Source: Cephalotus follicularis (lineage: Eukaryota; Streptophyta; Magnoliopsida; Oxalidales; Cephalotaceae). From it: a DNA stretch of 64,000 nt. Below, piece by piece: positions 1 to 11,985 of this stretch. The notes under the pieces are model-generated. The model saw only the letters and a list, made by a program, of their open reading frames with translations. It was not told the DNA's origin and did no database searches. Location: assembly GCA_001972305.1 (NCBI GenBank), contig BDDD01000549.1:301488-365487 (forward strand). Direction: 5' to 3'. Made by a program: the position numbers and the translations under genes. Position 1 is the first letter of the stretch. Every line of letters starts with the position of its first letter.

Positions 1-1063
1 TTTGGTCATTTATGAATTAATGAAAAATTCATTGAGAGAGTGTGCATTTGAGCATTTAGGTCTAGTCCTAGCTTTTGGTTCGATTGGTCGAACCCTAATG
101 CCACATGTGCCTTGTGTAACTTAGTTACATATTGGTTGGATGCTAAGGAAATTGGTTGGTTGCCAATGTTGACTTTGTCAACTAACTTAGCCTTTAAGCA
201 ACCTAAAACTTGCTTAGGAAGCTCCATATGGCTGGCAACTTTTGAAGAGAGATGAGTATGTGTGTATGTGTTATTCTCTCATTGGTTGAAAGAATAAAGT
301 GTGTGGGGAAATTTGTTACTATTTACACAAGCACACGACATGCATACAAAAGTAAGACAAGTGAATTCATTTTTAATTCAATTCAACAAATCAAGTCTCC
401 TCTCATCTTCTCTCTTCTTCGTGGCCTCTCTCTTTCTCTCTTTTTTCTGCCATAGCCGTGAGCTTCATTTGTTCATGGTAGGAGTGTAAGAACTTGGGCG
501 TTCTTAAATAGTGAAGCCAAAGATATTCTCCTTCCACCCTCCCAAACAACTTTGATGGTGGAGATAACTCCTTCTCTCTACCTTCATTGTTTAGATTTTC
601 TAGGATCTTTGAACCAACAAAAATCCCTTCCTAGAAAGCCTTAGCCGTGCCTATGGGAGCATTATTTGTGAAGGTGGATTGCTTGGAACTCAAAGGAAGG
701 AATTGCCAAAAGTATGGAGGAGTAAAGCCTTTAGGTAAGCAACTTTCTTTTTCATCTTTTTACTTCTTGGTGAAGTGGTGTGTGTGTTGGTGTTAGGGCT
801 TTGCAAAGCCCTAGACTTTGTGATTAAATGCAGGTTGTTATGTTTACTAAGAGTGGCTGAAACCCTAGCTCATTCCAAGTGGGAATGATACCCTTAGGGT
901 TAGGGTATCGGATATGTGTTATGGTGGAGCTAGAATTTGGGTTTGTGTTGAACCCTAATTCCTTTTGGCATTGTGGCAGAATTTTGAGATTAATTTCTCA
1001 TGCTCCACTACTGTCCTAGCATGTGTTTAATGTGTTATTAAACCCTTAGGGTTAGGCCTCTAG
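1..1063 (+). repeat. copia-1 5' LTR, part before nested insertion
   Basis: Nearly the same sequence as 22357-23420 in the 3' LTR, with small substitutions. It ends at the TCTAG target duplication (1059-1063) of the nested gypsy element and resumes at 5825. The small frames here have no recognisable protein. Confidence 0.9.
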
Positions 1064-4000
1064 TGTAACGACCCGCATTAATTTTGGGTAAATTGATATT
1101 TGGGCTTGGGGGAAATTTTTTTTTTCTTTTTCTCCTTGGTTGTGGTTGGCTTGCGCTTCTCTTCTTGGATAGTGTTAGTTTGGTTTGGTATTTGTGTAGG
1201 CCCAATGGTTTTTATGTGGTTAAGAGATAAGAGATGTTTAGTTGGTGTTAGGATATGTGCAAAGCTTGCTTAGGAAGCATGGCAGTTAGCTTTCGGCAGA
1301 TGTCATATCCACCATCTCACGCCTGAAGAAGCATTTGAGAGAGTGAGCTTTCATCTTTCATCTTTCTTTTTCGTGTTTCTTCTGAAGCTTCGATCGCTGG
1401 TTGAGGTTGGGACTTTCTTTCACCCGTCTACGCATTTAGCAGGTGAGTGTCCTCCTCATTAGGTTTTGGTGCATCGCATGGTTGGTGCAGGCACGATCTT
1501 TAAGGCCGAGAAGGAGCTTCATCTTGGTTTTCATGGATGTATGTGGTTCATGCATAGCTTCAGAGATGTTTGTTCATGGTAGCTAAGCGTTGTTGTGTGT
1601 TGGTCTTGCAGAGGAAGATCTAGGTACGGAGTCCGCACAACAAGGAAGCTAGCTGAGGAAGCTACTGATACTAGTGAGTGGGATGTTCTTCTTTCTATCA
1701 ATTGATAACTGAGAGTTTATTGTTGATATGCCCTTCCATGATATTATCTTTGACTAGGATTTCTTCTCCTGTCATCTTGTTGATATTGCATGTGAACTTG
1801 TTGTTTCCCCTTTCTGTTTAAGTGTTCATGCTTTATTTGATATCATGTGTTGTTGTCCTCGGGTACTGGTTACTGGTTACTTTGTTATGTATGAGACTTG
1901 TTATGGCTGATTGGGGAGTGGGCGTTCGATCCCAATTCCATTCAGCAGTGCCATTGTCTATGATGAACTGTTAGGTGTGACTGTGCCTAGGTTCTGTACA
2001 CGGATCTGCTCATTTCATTGGTCTATGATGGAATGATGTGTTAGGGCAGCCGTGGATCCGCTCTCTTCTCTGGTCAGGCCATAATGGAGTCCTCGGGCAT
2101 GAGATTACCGGCACGAGATGGTCTAAGTGGTGATACACTTACCTCTGAGCTGATGTTCTGCTCTGTCATCTCGTCAAGGGTTGAGCCGAGCGGTGATTCA
2201 CGGGCCCCTTGGACGATACTAGAGCTATGTGATTGCTGAGGAGTTAGCTCCTCAATCGATGTTCATATGGTGTAGTGCTGAGCTCGTGATTGCCGACAGG
2301 GGTGGGCTTGCGTAGCCCCTCGATCGATGTTCATGTAGTGAGGTGCGCCAACGTGTGATTGTCGAGGAAGGAGTGCTGGTGTATCCCTTCTACCGATGTT
2401 CATGCGGTACTTTGGAAGTGGGTATCTATATGCGTATATGAGGGATGTGTACAGTCTTGTAGCCTATGACCACGTTGATGGACCGTCAATGGAGTTGTTA
2501 TTTGTGCTCACCGAGGTTGTTCCTGCTATGGAAGTGTGTGAGTTTGATGTGTGCATGCGCGTGTGTGAAATGTGCTTGTGATTGATACAGTACCAGTAGT
2601 CCCCTTGATAATTGTTGATCCTTACAGTTGATCTTCTGATGATCATTGGATCCCTGGCATGTTCCGACATATAAACTATTGTTTATCTTCTTTCCTTGAG
2701 GTCTGTCATTGAGGTTGTAGCTCTGAGGTCTCCTCGGGTTTTCCTCTTTATTGATATCCTTGCATATTTTCACCTCTACCTTGTTTTGTTGAGCAGGGGG
2801 TGTGGGTTGTCCTTTGGCCCAGTTGGGGCAGGGCACGTTTATCTTGGCTCTTGGCACTCCGGTGGAAGTGGGTTTGCCCAGGATTTTCGTTGATCTTACT
2901 CACTAGTCAGTTAGACTAATCCCCTCTCAGTTTTGTGTGTAGAGGGAGCAGGGCAGCAGGGTTCTTGAGATCCACTAAGGATAGCATGTTGGAAGAGGTA
3001 GACGCCGGACACAGCACCTTAGGATGGCTCCTCGGCCACGGGAACCTTCATGCATTTGGGGACATTCATGGGGTTTTTGTATAGACTTGTTGATGTCTAT
3101 GTCCTGTAAACCTTCTTTGTAAACATGTATATGTTTTTCTTGGATGTTGTGTGTCCTTGGCATTTTGCCCGGGACCGTGTATATAATTCACTTGTTTTAT
3201 ATACTTTGTTGTTATGAGCTATTTTCCTAACCATGGAGTTGTTTGTGCTAAGTGTTTGGCGTGCAGGGATGACGTATGAGTTCAGGGGTTGTTTGACCCT
3301 GGGCAGAGGAGCAGGTCTCCCCAGCCCTGGCCTTGGTGAAACTTAGGTGTTTCTCCCTGGGCCTTTTGTGCATGACACCTCTGCTGAGATGCCGGGGGAG
3401 GGGTGGCTACGTTCATGGTTGGTCAAACCTTAGGTTGACTTCGTAACTCGGGTTGGTTGACCCTAAGTTGATGTCTGGTGGCATCCCCGGGTGTTGTCCC
3501 CGGGCATGCGGTAGGCGTTAAGTGGGAGTAAACAGTTTTCTTTAGTTGTGCCCGTCCTCCCGACCTCGGACCAGCTCGGTCCCTGGAGATGTTTTGGTGA
3601 GTGAGCCCCGGTGGATCCCTTGGTTACCTAGCCGGGGTGAGAATCCATCTCCTTGGTGTAAGTTGAGCATTTGTGGCACCTTGGGTAATGGTCCCATGCT
3701 TGGTGTTTGTCCCCGGGGCCTTGTGTTGATCTCAGGCTTAGCTTATGTTAAATGTTGTCGTTTTCTTGAGCCTGAGTATATCCTTGTTTGTATGGGTCAT
3801 GCCCGGGGAAAACATGTCCGAAGTTAGTCATCTAATGAGGACATGCCCGAGGATGGCACGTCCGGGGAAGGCATGTCTTAGGACAAAAGTGCAGGATTGG
3901 CTTGTGTTACATCATGTTGTGTTGGGCGATGTTGGCATCCCCTGCCCGGGACCCCAGGCAAGACGTAGTGTTACGTTCACTGCCCTAGCTCCCTCCCCTG

Positions 4001-4345
4001 GCATGTTCCTTTAGTGGAACGGTGCGTTTGGGCAGTGGTTGTTGTTTGTGTTCCCTTTAGTTAAACGGCGAGTTTTGGGAATGGTTTTATGTAAGGGTTA
4101 TTTACAGTTTTGCCATTCCTTCCTTGTCCCTTCTCTGCCGTGTGTTTCTTCGGGCATTTCTTGTTTTATGCCTTAGGTGAGTTTGGCTTGGTGAGCATGG
4201 CTCTCCTCAGCAGCGTGTTTTAACACCTGCCCTTGGCCTTAGTGTTAGTCTTTGTCGGTTGGGGTTTTGGTTAGGGATCCAGGTGGGGGATCCTTCCACC
4301 TGGCCCGCCGTCCTCGGGCAGGGTGCTCGGGAACGGGGCGTGTCA
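1064..4345 (+). repeat. gypsy-1 5' LTR, 3.28 kb
   Basis: It starts TGTAACGACC and ends GTGTCA immediately before the primer-binding site. Its final ~750 bases are repeated at 5050-5819 and its bases 1222-1680 at 4600-5045. The second half is GC-rich, with many CCCGGG/GCCCGGGCAT-type motifs between about 3300 and 4320. The frames seen here are shadows of this composition and show no conserved domain. Confidence 0.85.
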
Positions 4346-4350
4346 GCTTT

Positions 4351-4362
4351 TTGGTATCAGAG
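4351..4362 (+). other. gypsy-1 primer-binding site
   Basis: TTGGTATCAGAG lies five bases after the LTR end. It matches the 3' end of initiator methionine tRNA, the usual primer for plant gypsy elements. Confidence 0.8.
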
Positions 4363-4473
4363 AGACCGGTTTAGTTTCCTTGTGTTTTCTTTGGAGACTT
4401 TCTGGGGGTATGCATGCATGCATTTCATGTAGTATACATGTTAGTAATGCCCTAACCTTGCATGTGAAGGTAG

Positions 4474-4599
4474 ATGGCACCTCCGCATCAGACTCGAGAA
4501 CGTGGTCAGGGTAGAGGAAGAGAGACCTCCCCACCACATGTGGATCAAGAACTGCCTCCTGTTAGACATGGTGTGCAGGTTAACCCTAGGATGGTTGGA
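4474..4599 (+). pseudogene. gypsy-1 gag, N-terminal remnant
   Basis: An ATG about 110 bases after the primer-binding site opens a frame of about 42 gag-like residues beginning MAPPHQTRERGQGRGRGRET, rich in Arg, Gly and Pro like many plant gypsy gag N-termini. The frame then runs directly into LTR sequence (AGAGATAAGAGA at the junction). The gag core, zinc knuckle and all of pol are missing. The coding region was therefore removed by a deletion that fused the gag start to LTR sequence. Confidence 0.6.
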
Positions 4600-5819
4600 C
4601 AAGAGATAAGAGAATTTTTGTTTGGTGTTGGGAAGTGTGCAAAGCTTATTTAGGAAGCTTTGGTAGTTGGCTTTCGGCAGATATCACATCCATCATCTCA
4701 CGCCTGAAGAAGCATTTAAGAGAGTGAGCTTTCACCTTTCTTGTTCGTCTTTCTTCTAAATCTTTGATCGTTGTTTGAGGGTGGGACTTTCCTTACCCGT
4801 CTACGCGTCTAGCAGGTAAGAGTTCTCCTCGGTACATTGTGGTACGTTGCTTTGTTGGTGTTGAGACGAGCTATGAGGCCGCGGAAGAGCTTCGCCTTGG
4901 TTTTCATGGATGTATGTGGTTCATGCATAACTTCAGAGATGTTTGTTCATGGTGGCTAAGCGTTGTTGTGTGTTGGTCTTGCAGAAGAGGATCTAGGCAC
5001 GGAGTCCGCACAACAAGGAAGCTAGCTGAGGAAGCTACTGATACTAGTGAGTGGTGGGTGAGCCCTGGTGGATCCCTTGGGTACCTGGCCGGGGTGAGAT
5101 TCCATCTCCTTGGTGTAAGTTGAGCATTTGGGGGACCTCAGGTAATGGTCTCATGCTTGTCGTTTGTCCCTGGGACCTTGTGTGTATCCCAGGTTTAGCT
5201 TATGTTAAATGTTGTCGTTTTCATGTGCCCGGGCATATCCTTGTTTGTATGGGTCATGCCCGGGGAGGACATGCCCGAGGAGGACATGTCCGAAGTTAGT
5301 CGTCCAATGAGGACATGCCCGAGGATGGCTCATCCGGGGAAGGCATGTCTTAGGATGGAAGTGCAGGACTGGCTTGTGTTACGTCATGTTGTGTTGGGTG
5401 GTGTTGGCATCCCCTGCCCGGGACCCCAGGCAAGACGTAGTGTTACGTTATCTGCCTTGGCTCCCTCACTCGGCATGTTCCTTTAGTGGAACGGTGCGTT
5501 TGGGCAGTGGTTGTTGTATGTGTTCCCTTTAGTTAAACGACGAGTTTTGGGAATGGTTTTATGTAAGGGTTATTTACAGTTTTACCATTCCTTCCTTGTC
5601 CCTTCTCTACCGTGTGTTTCTTCGGGCATTTCTTGTTTTATGCCTTAGGTGCGTTTGGCCTGGGGAGCGTGGCTCTCCTCGGTAGCGTGTTTTAACGCCT
5701 GCCCTTAGCCTTAGTGTTAGTCTTTGTCGGTTGGGGTTTTGGTTAGGGATCCAGGTGGGGGATCCTTCAACCTGACATGACCATCCTCGGGAAGGGGTGC
5801 TCGGGAACGGGGCGTGTCA
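4600..5819 (+). repeat. gypsy-1 3' LTR, deleted copy
   Basis: It aligns with 1222-1680 and then jumps to about 3598-4345 of the 5' LTR. The jump falls at a shared GTGAGT-type string. It ends GGGCGTGTCA at the TCTAG duplication. Confidence 0.85.
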
Positions 5820-5824
5820 TCTAG

Positions 5825-6116
5825 GGTTAGAGTCAGGGTGGAATTTGGATTAGGGTATGTGTGCACCCTAATTCCAATTTTGGTTGCTAGCCAATTTTAG
5901 GGTTTGTGTAACCCTATTCCACCTGCACTTTCCCTTGCTTGGAACCTGCCATGGTGACTTTTAATAGTCCAATTAGTGATCCTTGGACTTAATTGGGACA
6001 TTTTATGGCATAGGTTATGGATGATTCCATTGCAGGAATCAAAATTTTAAAATTAGTCACCCTAAACCCTATATGCTTGAAATGCATTTCTTCCGCTGCC
6101 TTCCCAATTTCTGACA
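5825..6116 (+). repeat. copia-1 5' LTR, terminal part
   Basis: This continues the LTR after the nested insertion and matches 23422-23714. It ends TTTCTGACA just before the primer-binding site. Confidence 0.88.
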
Positions 6117-6118
6117 AG

Positions 6119-6130
6119 TGGTATCAGAGC
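6119..6130 (+). other. copia-1 primer-binding site
   Basis: TGGTATCAGAGC starts two bases after the LTR end and is complementary to the initiator methionine tRNA 3' end. Confidence 0.88.
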
Positions 6131-8230
6131 CTCTAATTGGCATTAATTGTTCCATATTTAGATGTCTAGTGACATGGCAAGGGGACTTTGTCCCTTGGAC
6201 GAAAATTTGACCCCAAACCCTAAAGTGAACAGTAGAAAATTTGGAGATTCAGGATGATGGCATTCTAAATTGAATTTTTATGTTTATGTTGAACTTGTGT
6301 GGTTAGACTAGTTCAATGGATTGTATGATGAACTAAAGCAATCTACATTAGGTGTTTATGATGCAAGGGAGCATTCAAGCATCACGGTGTAGTGTTCAGG
6401 ATCTCAAACGGACCTAAATTAGTCATTGAACGAGAGGTTCAAAGTGCCCTAACAATCTGTTTTTAAATAGCTGGAATGTGCTGATTTTCCGTACATATTT
6501 TCTGCACTTGTTTGAGTGCAGTCTATCTAACGGCGATCATAATAGTTTGTTATAATGGTTAGTGAAAATTTGAGTGCGAGAATTCTATGATGAGTGTCCG
6601 GCATTGTATGCTATGACACTTGCAGTTTCTGCAGCACCTTATTGACAATTTCCAAAATAATGCATTATATTATTGATATAAGTTTCCGGAAAGCTTATGG
6701 AAAGCTTCTAATAGTTTTTTTCGATGCGGTTTTCGCACTGTAAACTAATGGAACTAATATTTATGGGATAGGCATAGACCAGGGTGGTTTAGACAGAGAT
6801 TTGGACACGATACCCCGTAATGTGTCACCAAAAATATTGCATTAAAATATTGATTAAAATTATTGATTATTTTTCTTCAAAGCATTATTTCTCACTGTAA
6901 ATTCATGGTCGGTCCATGAATTTGATGTAGTTGAAAAATACATATGGGTATACTAGATTTTCATTTATCTAGTGGGAGTCGTGTTTTAACATTGGCGTTA
7001 ATTACCATAATGCCACTAAGCATTTAAATTGTAACGTGATTATTCATTAAATGTAACGTGTATATTTTTTGAATTTCTTATGCATGCTGGTAGACTGGGG
7101 ACTAGACCTAGCTTCTAGATTTCTTCTATGGATGGAATTTAAATGCTTTATTGTCATGGATATTCATTTGTTCTGTTATAAGGTTGCCTGCGCGCGCCAT
7201 AAATTTTCTTGTTCATTATTTTTAGTGTAAAATAATTTACTTCTTCCACATTTATTGTATTCTTATTTTTTTAGATACTAGGGCTGTATTTATTTTTAAT
7301 TTGAATTCAATGGAGCATGAGGAAGAGATCAAGAGAGATGCAAGACCAAGTGAAGACCATGTATGCATGGTCTAATGTGTAATAAAGTAGAATTTAAATT
7401 TCGTATCACATAGGAGACCTGGTGGTCACGTTTGGCACACGTGATCACATAGATAAGTTAAGTCCCTAGTCAGGCCATTTTCTAGGTTGCATGAGATGGA
7501 GGAAATTTTATTTTTTTCAAGCACAACCAAGCATAAATAAGTCATTATCAAATGGGATTTGAAGATAAAATTTATCTAATAACGGTTTAGGCTAATAAAT
7601 AAAATGTGAGACTTAAAATTCCTCCAAATTGAAAATAATAAGTCCATAAGCGATGTGAGCACATGGGTGCTCCGCCGTTGGCCTTCTATAATCTTCGTTT
7701 ACTAGTATGGATATATCGGGGATAGCACTACCCAGCTGAGGTCCTCCATATGACCATTTCTACTAAATATCAGTATTGGGGTAGCAATGAAAGGAAGTTG
7801 CCATGTTTCGGTACCGATGGCACGCTCACGGGTGGGTATCAAAACGGGTCTATTTCTTTGAGGTTTGTGGGTACGGACTTATACCGAGTTCATACTATTG
7901 GCAGCGCCCAGCGTTGGATTGTATGGGTCGGGAGGCCGAATGATGTATTGGATCTTGCATTTCAAGGGCGAGGCCCTAATGCAAATCGGCCTTTAAAGCC
8001 TACCTATTTGGTATTATGGTTACGTCTCGCCAACCACAGAGACCATAATATGATAAATAGATTCCGATCCCTACTAGGAGGCGGGTGCTTCCCGAATTCC
8101 ACATCTGGAGGTGTGGGATATGATTAAAATAGTGGGAGGAGCCATAATTACTAAAGACCAAGGGTTATGGTAATAACATAGAATTGAATAATCTGCTAAA
8201 TAAACTCTTTTGTTTCCTCTTATAGGTTGC
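6131..8230 (+). other. copia-1 leader, no supported gene
   Basis: About 2.1 kb of AT-rich leader between the primer-binding site and gag. A 125-codon frame at 7750-8127 has no recognisable domain. The segment near 8040-8170 is homologous, on the other strand, to the copia-4 leader at about 58430-58561, where no frame is kept. I therefore treat it as untranslated leader. A pyrimidine tract ending TTATAG near 8225 resembles a splice acceptor but is unproven. Confidence 0.55.
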
Positions 8231-8339
8231 TAGAATCATATATCTGCGATTTCAAATAATATCGGTTCGCACGGCTATTGCACAAATTCTTGAAATAAAT
8301 CAAGCTCGATGATCCAAATTTTTTTGGCAAGCAGCGTAA

Positions 8340-9289
8340 TTTACTCTAAGAACTCAAGAGCATGAAACTCCATCATGTGATGACTGAGACTACCCCTATA
8401 CTAGGACCACATCCAATAGAGAAACACAAGGCCAATATGGCCAAGTGTTTAGACGATGACCAGCAAACTTTTTGCTTAGCGATTACGGGTATGGTCCCGC
8501 AATTGTAATGACAGCATAAGTAGTTGGACACCTTGGGAGCCATACTTCTTCATGTGAAGGAGTTGTATGGTGCAAGGTCGACGATTAAGAGGTTTCACCT
8601 CTCTTGACGTCTTTTCTGGATGAACATGGCAAGGGGTTCTTCAATCCATGCTCATGGATTGAAGATGATAGATTTGATAGAGTAGTTGGCTCAGTTAGAT
8701 CTAATCATGCACAATGGTTTCTACACCGATCTTTTACTGTCCTCCCTCCCATGCTTATACTCTGATTTCATCACGAATTTCCACACCAACTAGCCAGATT
8801 GTGATATACCCTAGTTAGTGGAGATGCTTCGTATGGCTGAAGCTGACATGGACCGTGGAAGGTCCAAGTCTAACATGATGATGATACCATCCACTTCTTC
8901 TCGGACAAACCCCAATTGGGGTGGACCTAAAAAGTCCAAGTCCAATAGCAAGGGCAAGGAGCCCATAAGGAAAAGGGGGGAGGAACCACACAGGGTGGTT
9001 GGGGATGTTATCTAGACTAGGATCCATCAACTTTTTAATGAGAATGTCTACTTCTATTGTGAAAAGCGAGGGGCATAGGAGATCGCTTTGTGATAAGTTC
9101 CTAAAGTCCACATCAGGAGATGACTTGGTGTCAGGTACTCTCCTGATTGAGTCTTCTCTAGCTTATAATGTTAATTCAACTTGGGTTGTTGACTTAGGTT
9201 ATGAGATTAACGTTTATAACTCTTGGAAGGACCCAAGAGAGGCTAGACAGCTGGGAGTTGTAGACGAGTTGGACTTACGCCTTTGTGAT
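8340..9289 (+). pseudogene. copia-1 gag and start of protease, decayed
   Basis: Broken frames give gag-like text, including PIEKHKANMAKCLDDDQQTF near 8410, MLKMIDLIEQLAQLDLIMHN near 8660 and a basic, Ser/Lys-rich C-terminal tail at 8830-8980 (frame 8818-9015). The copia aspartic protease start follows in frame 8999-9310, with STWVVDLGYEINVYNS. The catalytic Asp is kept, but the family's following Thr/Ser-Gly context has become Leu-Gly. No intact zinc knuckle is visible. The gene is cut at 9289 by the minus-strand gypsy insertion and resumes past 18621 with protease/integrase sequence. It is non-functional. Confidence 0.75.
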
Positions 9290-9658
9290 TGTCACACCCC
9301 GTTCCCATAACAAAAAAAAAAGTGGTGGCAATCAACATATAAATCCGGCTTATGCAATTTACCATAAATTTAAAACTTTCCAATGCCATAAACAACTTGC
9401 GGAAGCATTTAGATATAAGCCGAATTAAAACGTAACATGCATCCCATACTACATGCTACAACAATAAACATCATCAAAGTTAACTGCCCTTAAACGGAGC
9501 GGGAACAATATTCATCAATACATCGATTCATTCATTACAAAGATCCATTAACGTTTCTCAAAAGTAGAAACAACATAAACTCCACTTTGCTCCACGGAGC
9601 TCAACGGTAGCAATCCGCTGCATCAACCTGAAATCAAACTGAAACTGTAGGGGGGGTT
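9290..9658 (-). repeat. gypsy-2 3' LTR, terminal 369 bp
   Basis: It resembles the other minus-strand LTR ends at 24676, 37429 and 63565, sharing TGTCAcACCCCGTT, TTGCGGAAGCAT, CATCCCATACTaCA and a GTAGGGGGG block. It stops at the GGGTT preceding the plus-strand element at 9659. Confidence 0.75.
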
Positions 9659-9970
9659 TGTAAGAGCCCTAAATATTATAAAATATTATTTCTGGGCCTT
9701 ATAATTATTTTCCCACTTTTTGGGCTGGACCCGAATTTAAAATGTATTTATTTGGGCCTCAATGGGGTATAATTTATGAAAGTGGGCTAAAGGAATTATG
9801 TTAATTTCATTGGGCTGAATTTAATGGTGTAATTAGATTCTTGGGCTTTATTGTGGAAAGTGTAAAATGGCCAAAGTGGGGCTCAATTTCTGAAGCTGGC
9901 CCAAGCCCAATTTTGCAGCCTGCATTCCTTTGAAAGCTTCGTGAGGGTTCTGGAGTCTTCGGATGACAAG

Positions 9971-9978
9971 TATAAAAG
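9971..9978 (+). promoter_or_regulatory. TATA box of gypsy-3 LTR
   Basis: TATAAAAG about 310 bases into the LTR, within AAGTATAAAAGGACAAG, is the best promoter candidate for transcription toward the gag. Confidence 0.6.
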
Positions 9979-10629
9979 GACAAGAGTGGCCATGAAACAC
10001 GCCTTTGGCATTCTTCACATTTACATCCTCTAGAGGAATCGAGAGAGTGAAGAAAGTGGAGTGTGGGGACCTGCTGTTGGGGAATAGGAGGAAGAAGCCA
10101 AGAAGAAGGGTCCCTGCCCACATATATAAATATTTGCTGAAGGTATGTGCCATCCCCTGTGAAGTAAGGAAAGTAGAGCCAGTGTGAAGGAGAAAGAGAC
10201 CACTTGAGGTGTGGAGATCCTTGGCAAGGAGCAGGAAGACGATCTCCGTTCCCAACCATCTCCAGGTAGGTTGCTCTATACTTGAGTACCTACCAGCATA
10301 TTATGTGTGTGGTTTGTTATGTGTTGATGTTTGTCTTCTCTGTGTTTTATTGTCTGTTGCGTGTGTCCTCTGCTTGCTATTCTTGTTAGTGCGATAGGGG
10401 TTGTATCCGCGAAATAGCAGTCAGTGAAGGAAAATAAATGTTAATTTACCAAAAGCATTGTCTACTTAATAATGAGCTTTGCTCGTGTTGTCTTCCTTTA
10501 CCACTTCGTACGCCACTGTTGCATAAACAGTGCACTGGTGAAGGAAGCCAAATGCAAAGGAGTGGTGGGGGATGTGAACGTTACTAGCCATGCTCCCCTA
10601 CCACACCTAAACTCCATTACCCACATTGG

Positions 10630-11480
10630 AAATGACGGGCCGAGATGCTAAGGTGGTAAGCATCTGAGGAGCCACTATGACTCTCCTCTGCAAGGGCGCC
10701 CACTATGGCCCTCTGTCGTGAGCCGAGGAGCTATGGCACGCTATTGACACGCACCAAAGTGCCAGCAAATGTGTCAAATTGCAGTGGCGCCATACACTGC
10801 TCAGTATTGCACCCCAGCATGCAATGCTGACACTAACCACTGCCATTATCAAGCAACGCCCGAGGAGGCGTGTTGTTGAAGTGGGGTGCTGGGCATCCAA
10901 CCACGGAGCTCCCGAGATGCCTGCTCCTATGGTGCCGAGGAGTCGAGCACCAACTATCGAGGAGCCATGGTGCCCTGCACCAACTGCCAAGCGTTCATGT
11001 CCAAGGAGCCATTGCCGAGGTACCATGGTTGAGGCGCCAAGCTTCTTTCCCATGCCTGAGGCGCCACTGTAGAGGTGCTAAGAAGCCACTGGCCGAGCTG
11101 CCATGGAGCCAAGGAGCCGAGGTGACCTGCCGAGGTGCCACTGACCGAGCAACACCATGTGCAGAGGACGTCCTGGTCCTCTGCCATGTGTAGCACTCTC
11201 TGCCATGACGCCAGGGATGTGCCGGCCCCGTTTCCGAAGACACTGCCGAGGACGCGTTAGTCCCAGGCGTCCGAGGAAGCAAGCCCATGCGTCCCACGCA
11301 TGGGACAGCGCCCGAGCTCCCCACGAAGGCGCCTTGCACTCTCCTCTGCTCTGGCCGAGGTTGCGCCATAACAGGGCGCCATGGTCGGCCTGCACTCACG
11401 AAGCTGGTCCACTGTAATCACGCCAAACTTCCGAGGACAAGGTACGGTGGTCATCCTCGTCCACTGTCGCGCGTTTTAAG
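10630..11480 (+). repeat. GC-rich degenerate array in gypsy-3 LTR
   Basis: Short phrases such as GCCGAGG, GAGGAGCC, CCATGG and GGCGCC recur at irregular spacing in both orientations. Composition is far more GC-rich than the flanks. The seven or more overlapping 60-134-codon frames here are by-products of the array. Confidence 0.65.
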
Positions 11481-11749
11481 TGTGCTGTGTTAAGCGCCAT
11501 GGCCTTAGGAGGAGGGAAGACGATGATGTGTTGGCGCCAGTATTCAAATGATGCATGCATGGAACCAACGAAGAAGAAGGAATTTAAAAACAAAGGCAGT
11601 ACGGTACGTTTAGAGGAAACACCCAATGCATGCGTTTTATTTGTGCTTTAATGGTGTTTTGTTATGCTTATAAAGAAGGAAATTAAAGAATGGTGTTTTA
11701 AAGGTTAAAGGAAATGAATAGAATTAGTAAAGGGAATTTAAGGATAATA

Positions 11750-11985
11750 TCAGGCTGGTGAGCCAACGGGGGAGAATTCCGCCGAGCAGGTGAACCTACG
11801 AGGTGAACTCCGCGAGGCTGGTGATCCTCGGGCGAATCCGCCAATGGTGAACCTAAGGGTGAATTCCGCCAAGGCTGGTGATCCAAGGGGTGAACCGCGA
11901 GCAGGTGAGCGAAGGGCGAACCGCTCAGCAGGTGAACCGGAGGAGAATTCCACGGGCTGGTGATCCCAAAGGTGAACCATGTATA
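11750..11985 (+). repeat. GGTGAACC/GAATTC array, imperfect 35-40 bp units
   Basis: About six imperfect units of the type GCAGGTGAACC...GGGTGAATTCCGCC. The reverse complement of the same unit recurs at 51236-51505, and one unit lies in the copia-2 LTR around the 24676-31575 insertion. Confidence 0.8.

Larger units (their letters stand above)
1064..5819 (+). mobile_element. gypsy-1: internally deleted Tekay-like element
   Basis: The ends are TGTAACGACC and GGGCGTGTCA, flanked by TCTAG on both sides (1059-1063 and 5820-5824). That gives exact boundaries in the copia-1 LTR. The content is a very long 5' LTR (1064-4345), a primer-binding site, a short gag start, and a second LTR copy lacking its first ~160 bases and a ~1.9-kb internal block. 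No pol remains, so it is non-autonomous or a deletion derivative. The very long LTR and TGTAAC/CCC terminus suit the Tekay/Del chromovirus lineage; that assignment is inference, since no domain survives. Confidence 0.88.

Noticed and set aside
7750-8127. 125-codon frame in the copia-1 leader
   Set aside because: No domain, and the homologous copia-4 segment keeps no frame.
9807-10259. 150- and 135-codon overlapping minus-strand frames in the gypsy-3 LTR
   Set aside because: Overlap each other and the TATA box inside an LTR; no recognisable motif.
10703-11493. Cluster of 60-134-codon frames on both strands
   Set aside because: By-products of the GC-rich degenerate array, which suppresses stop codons.
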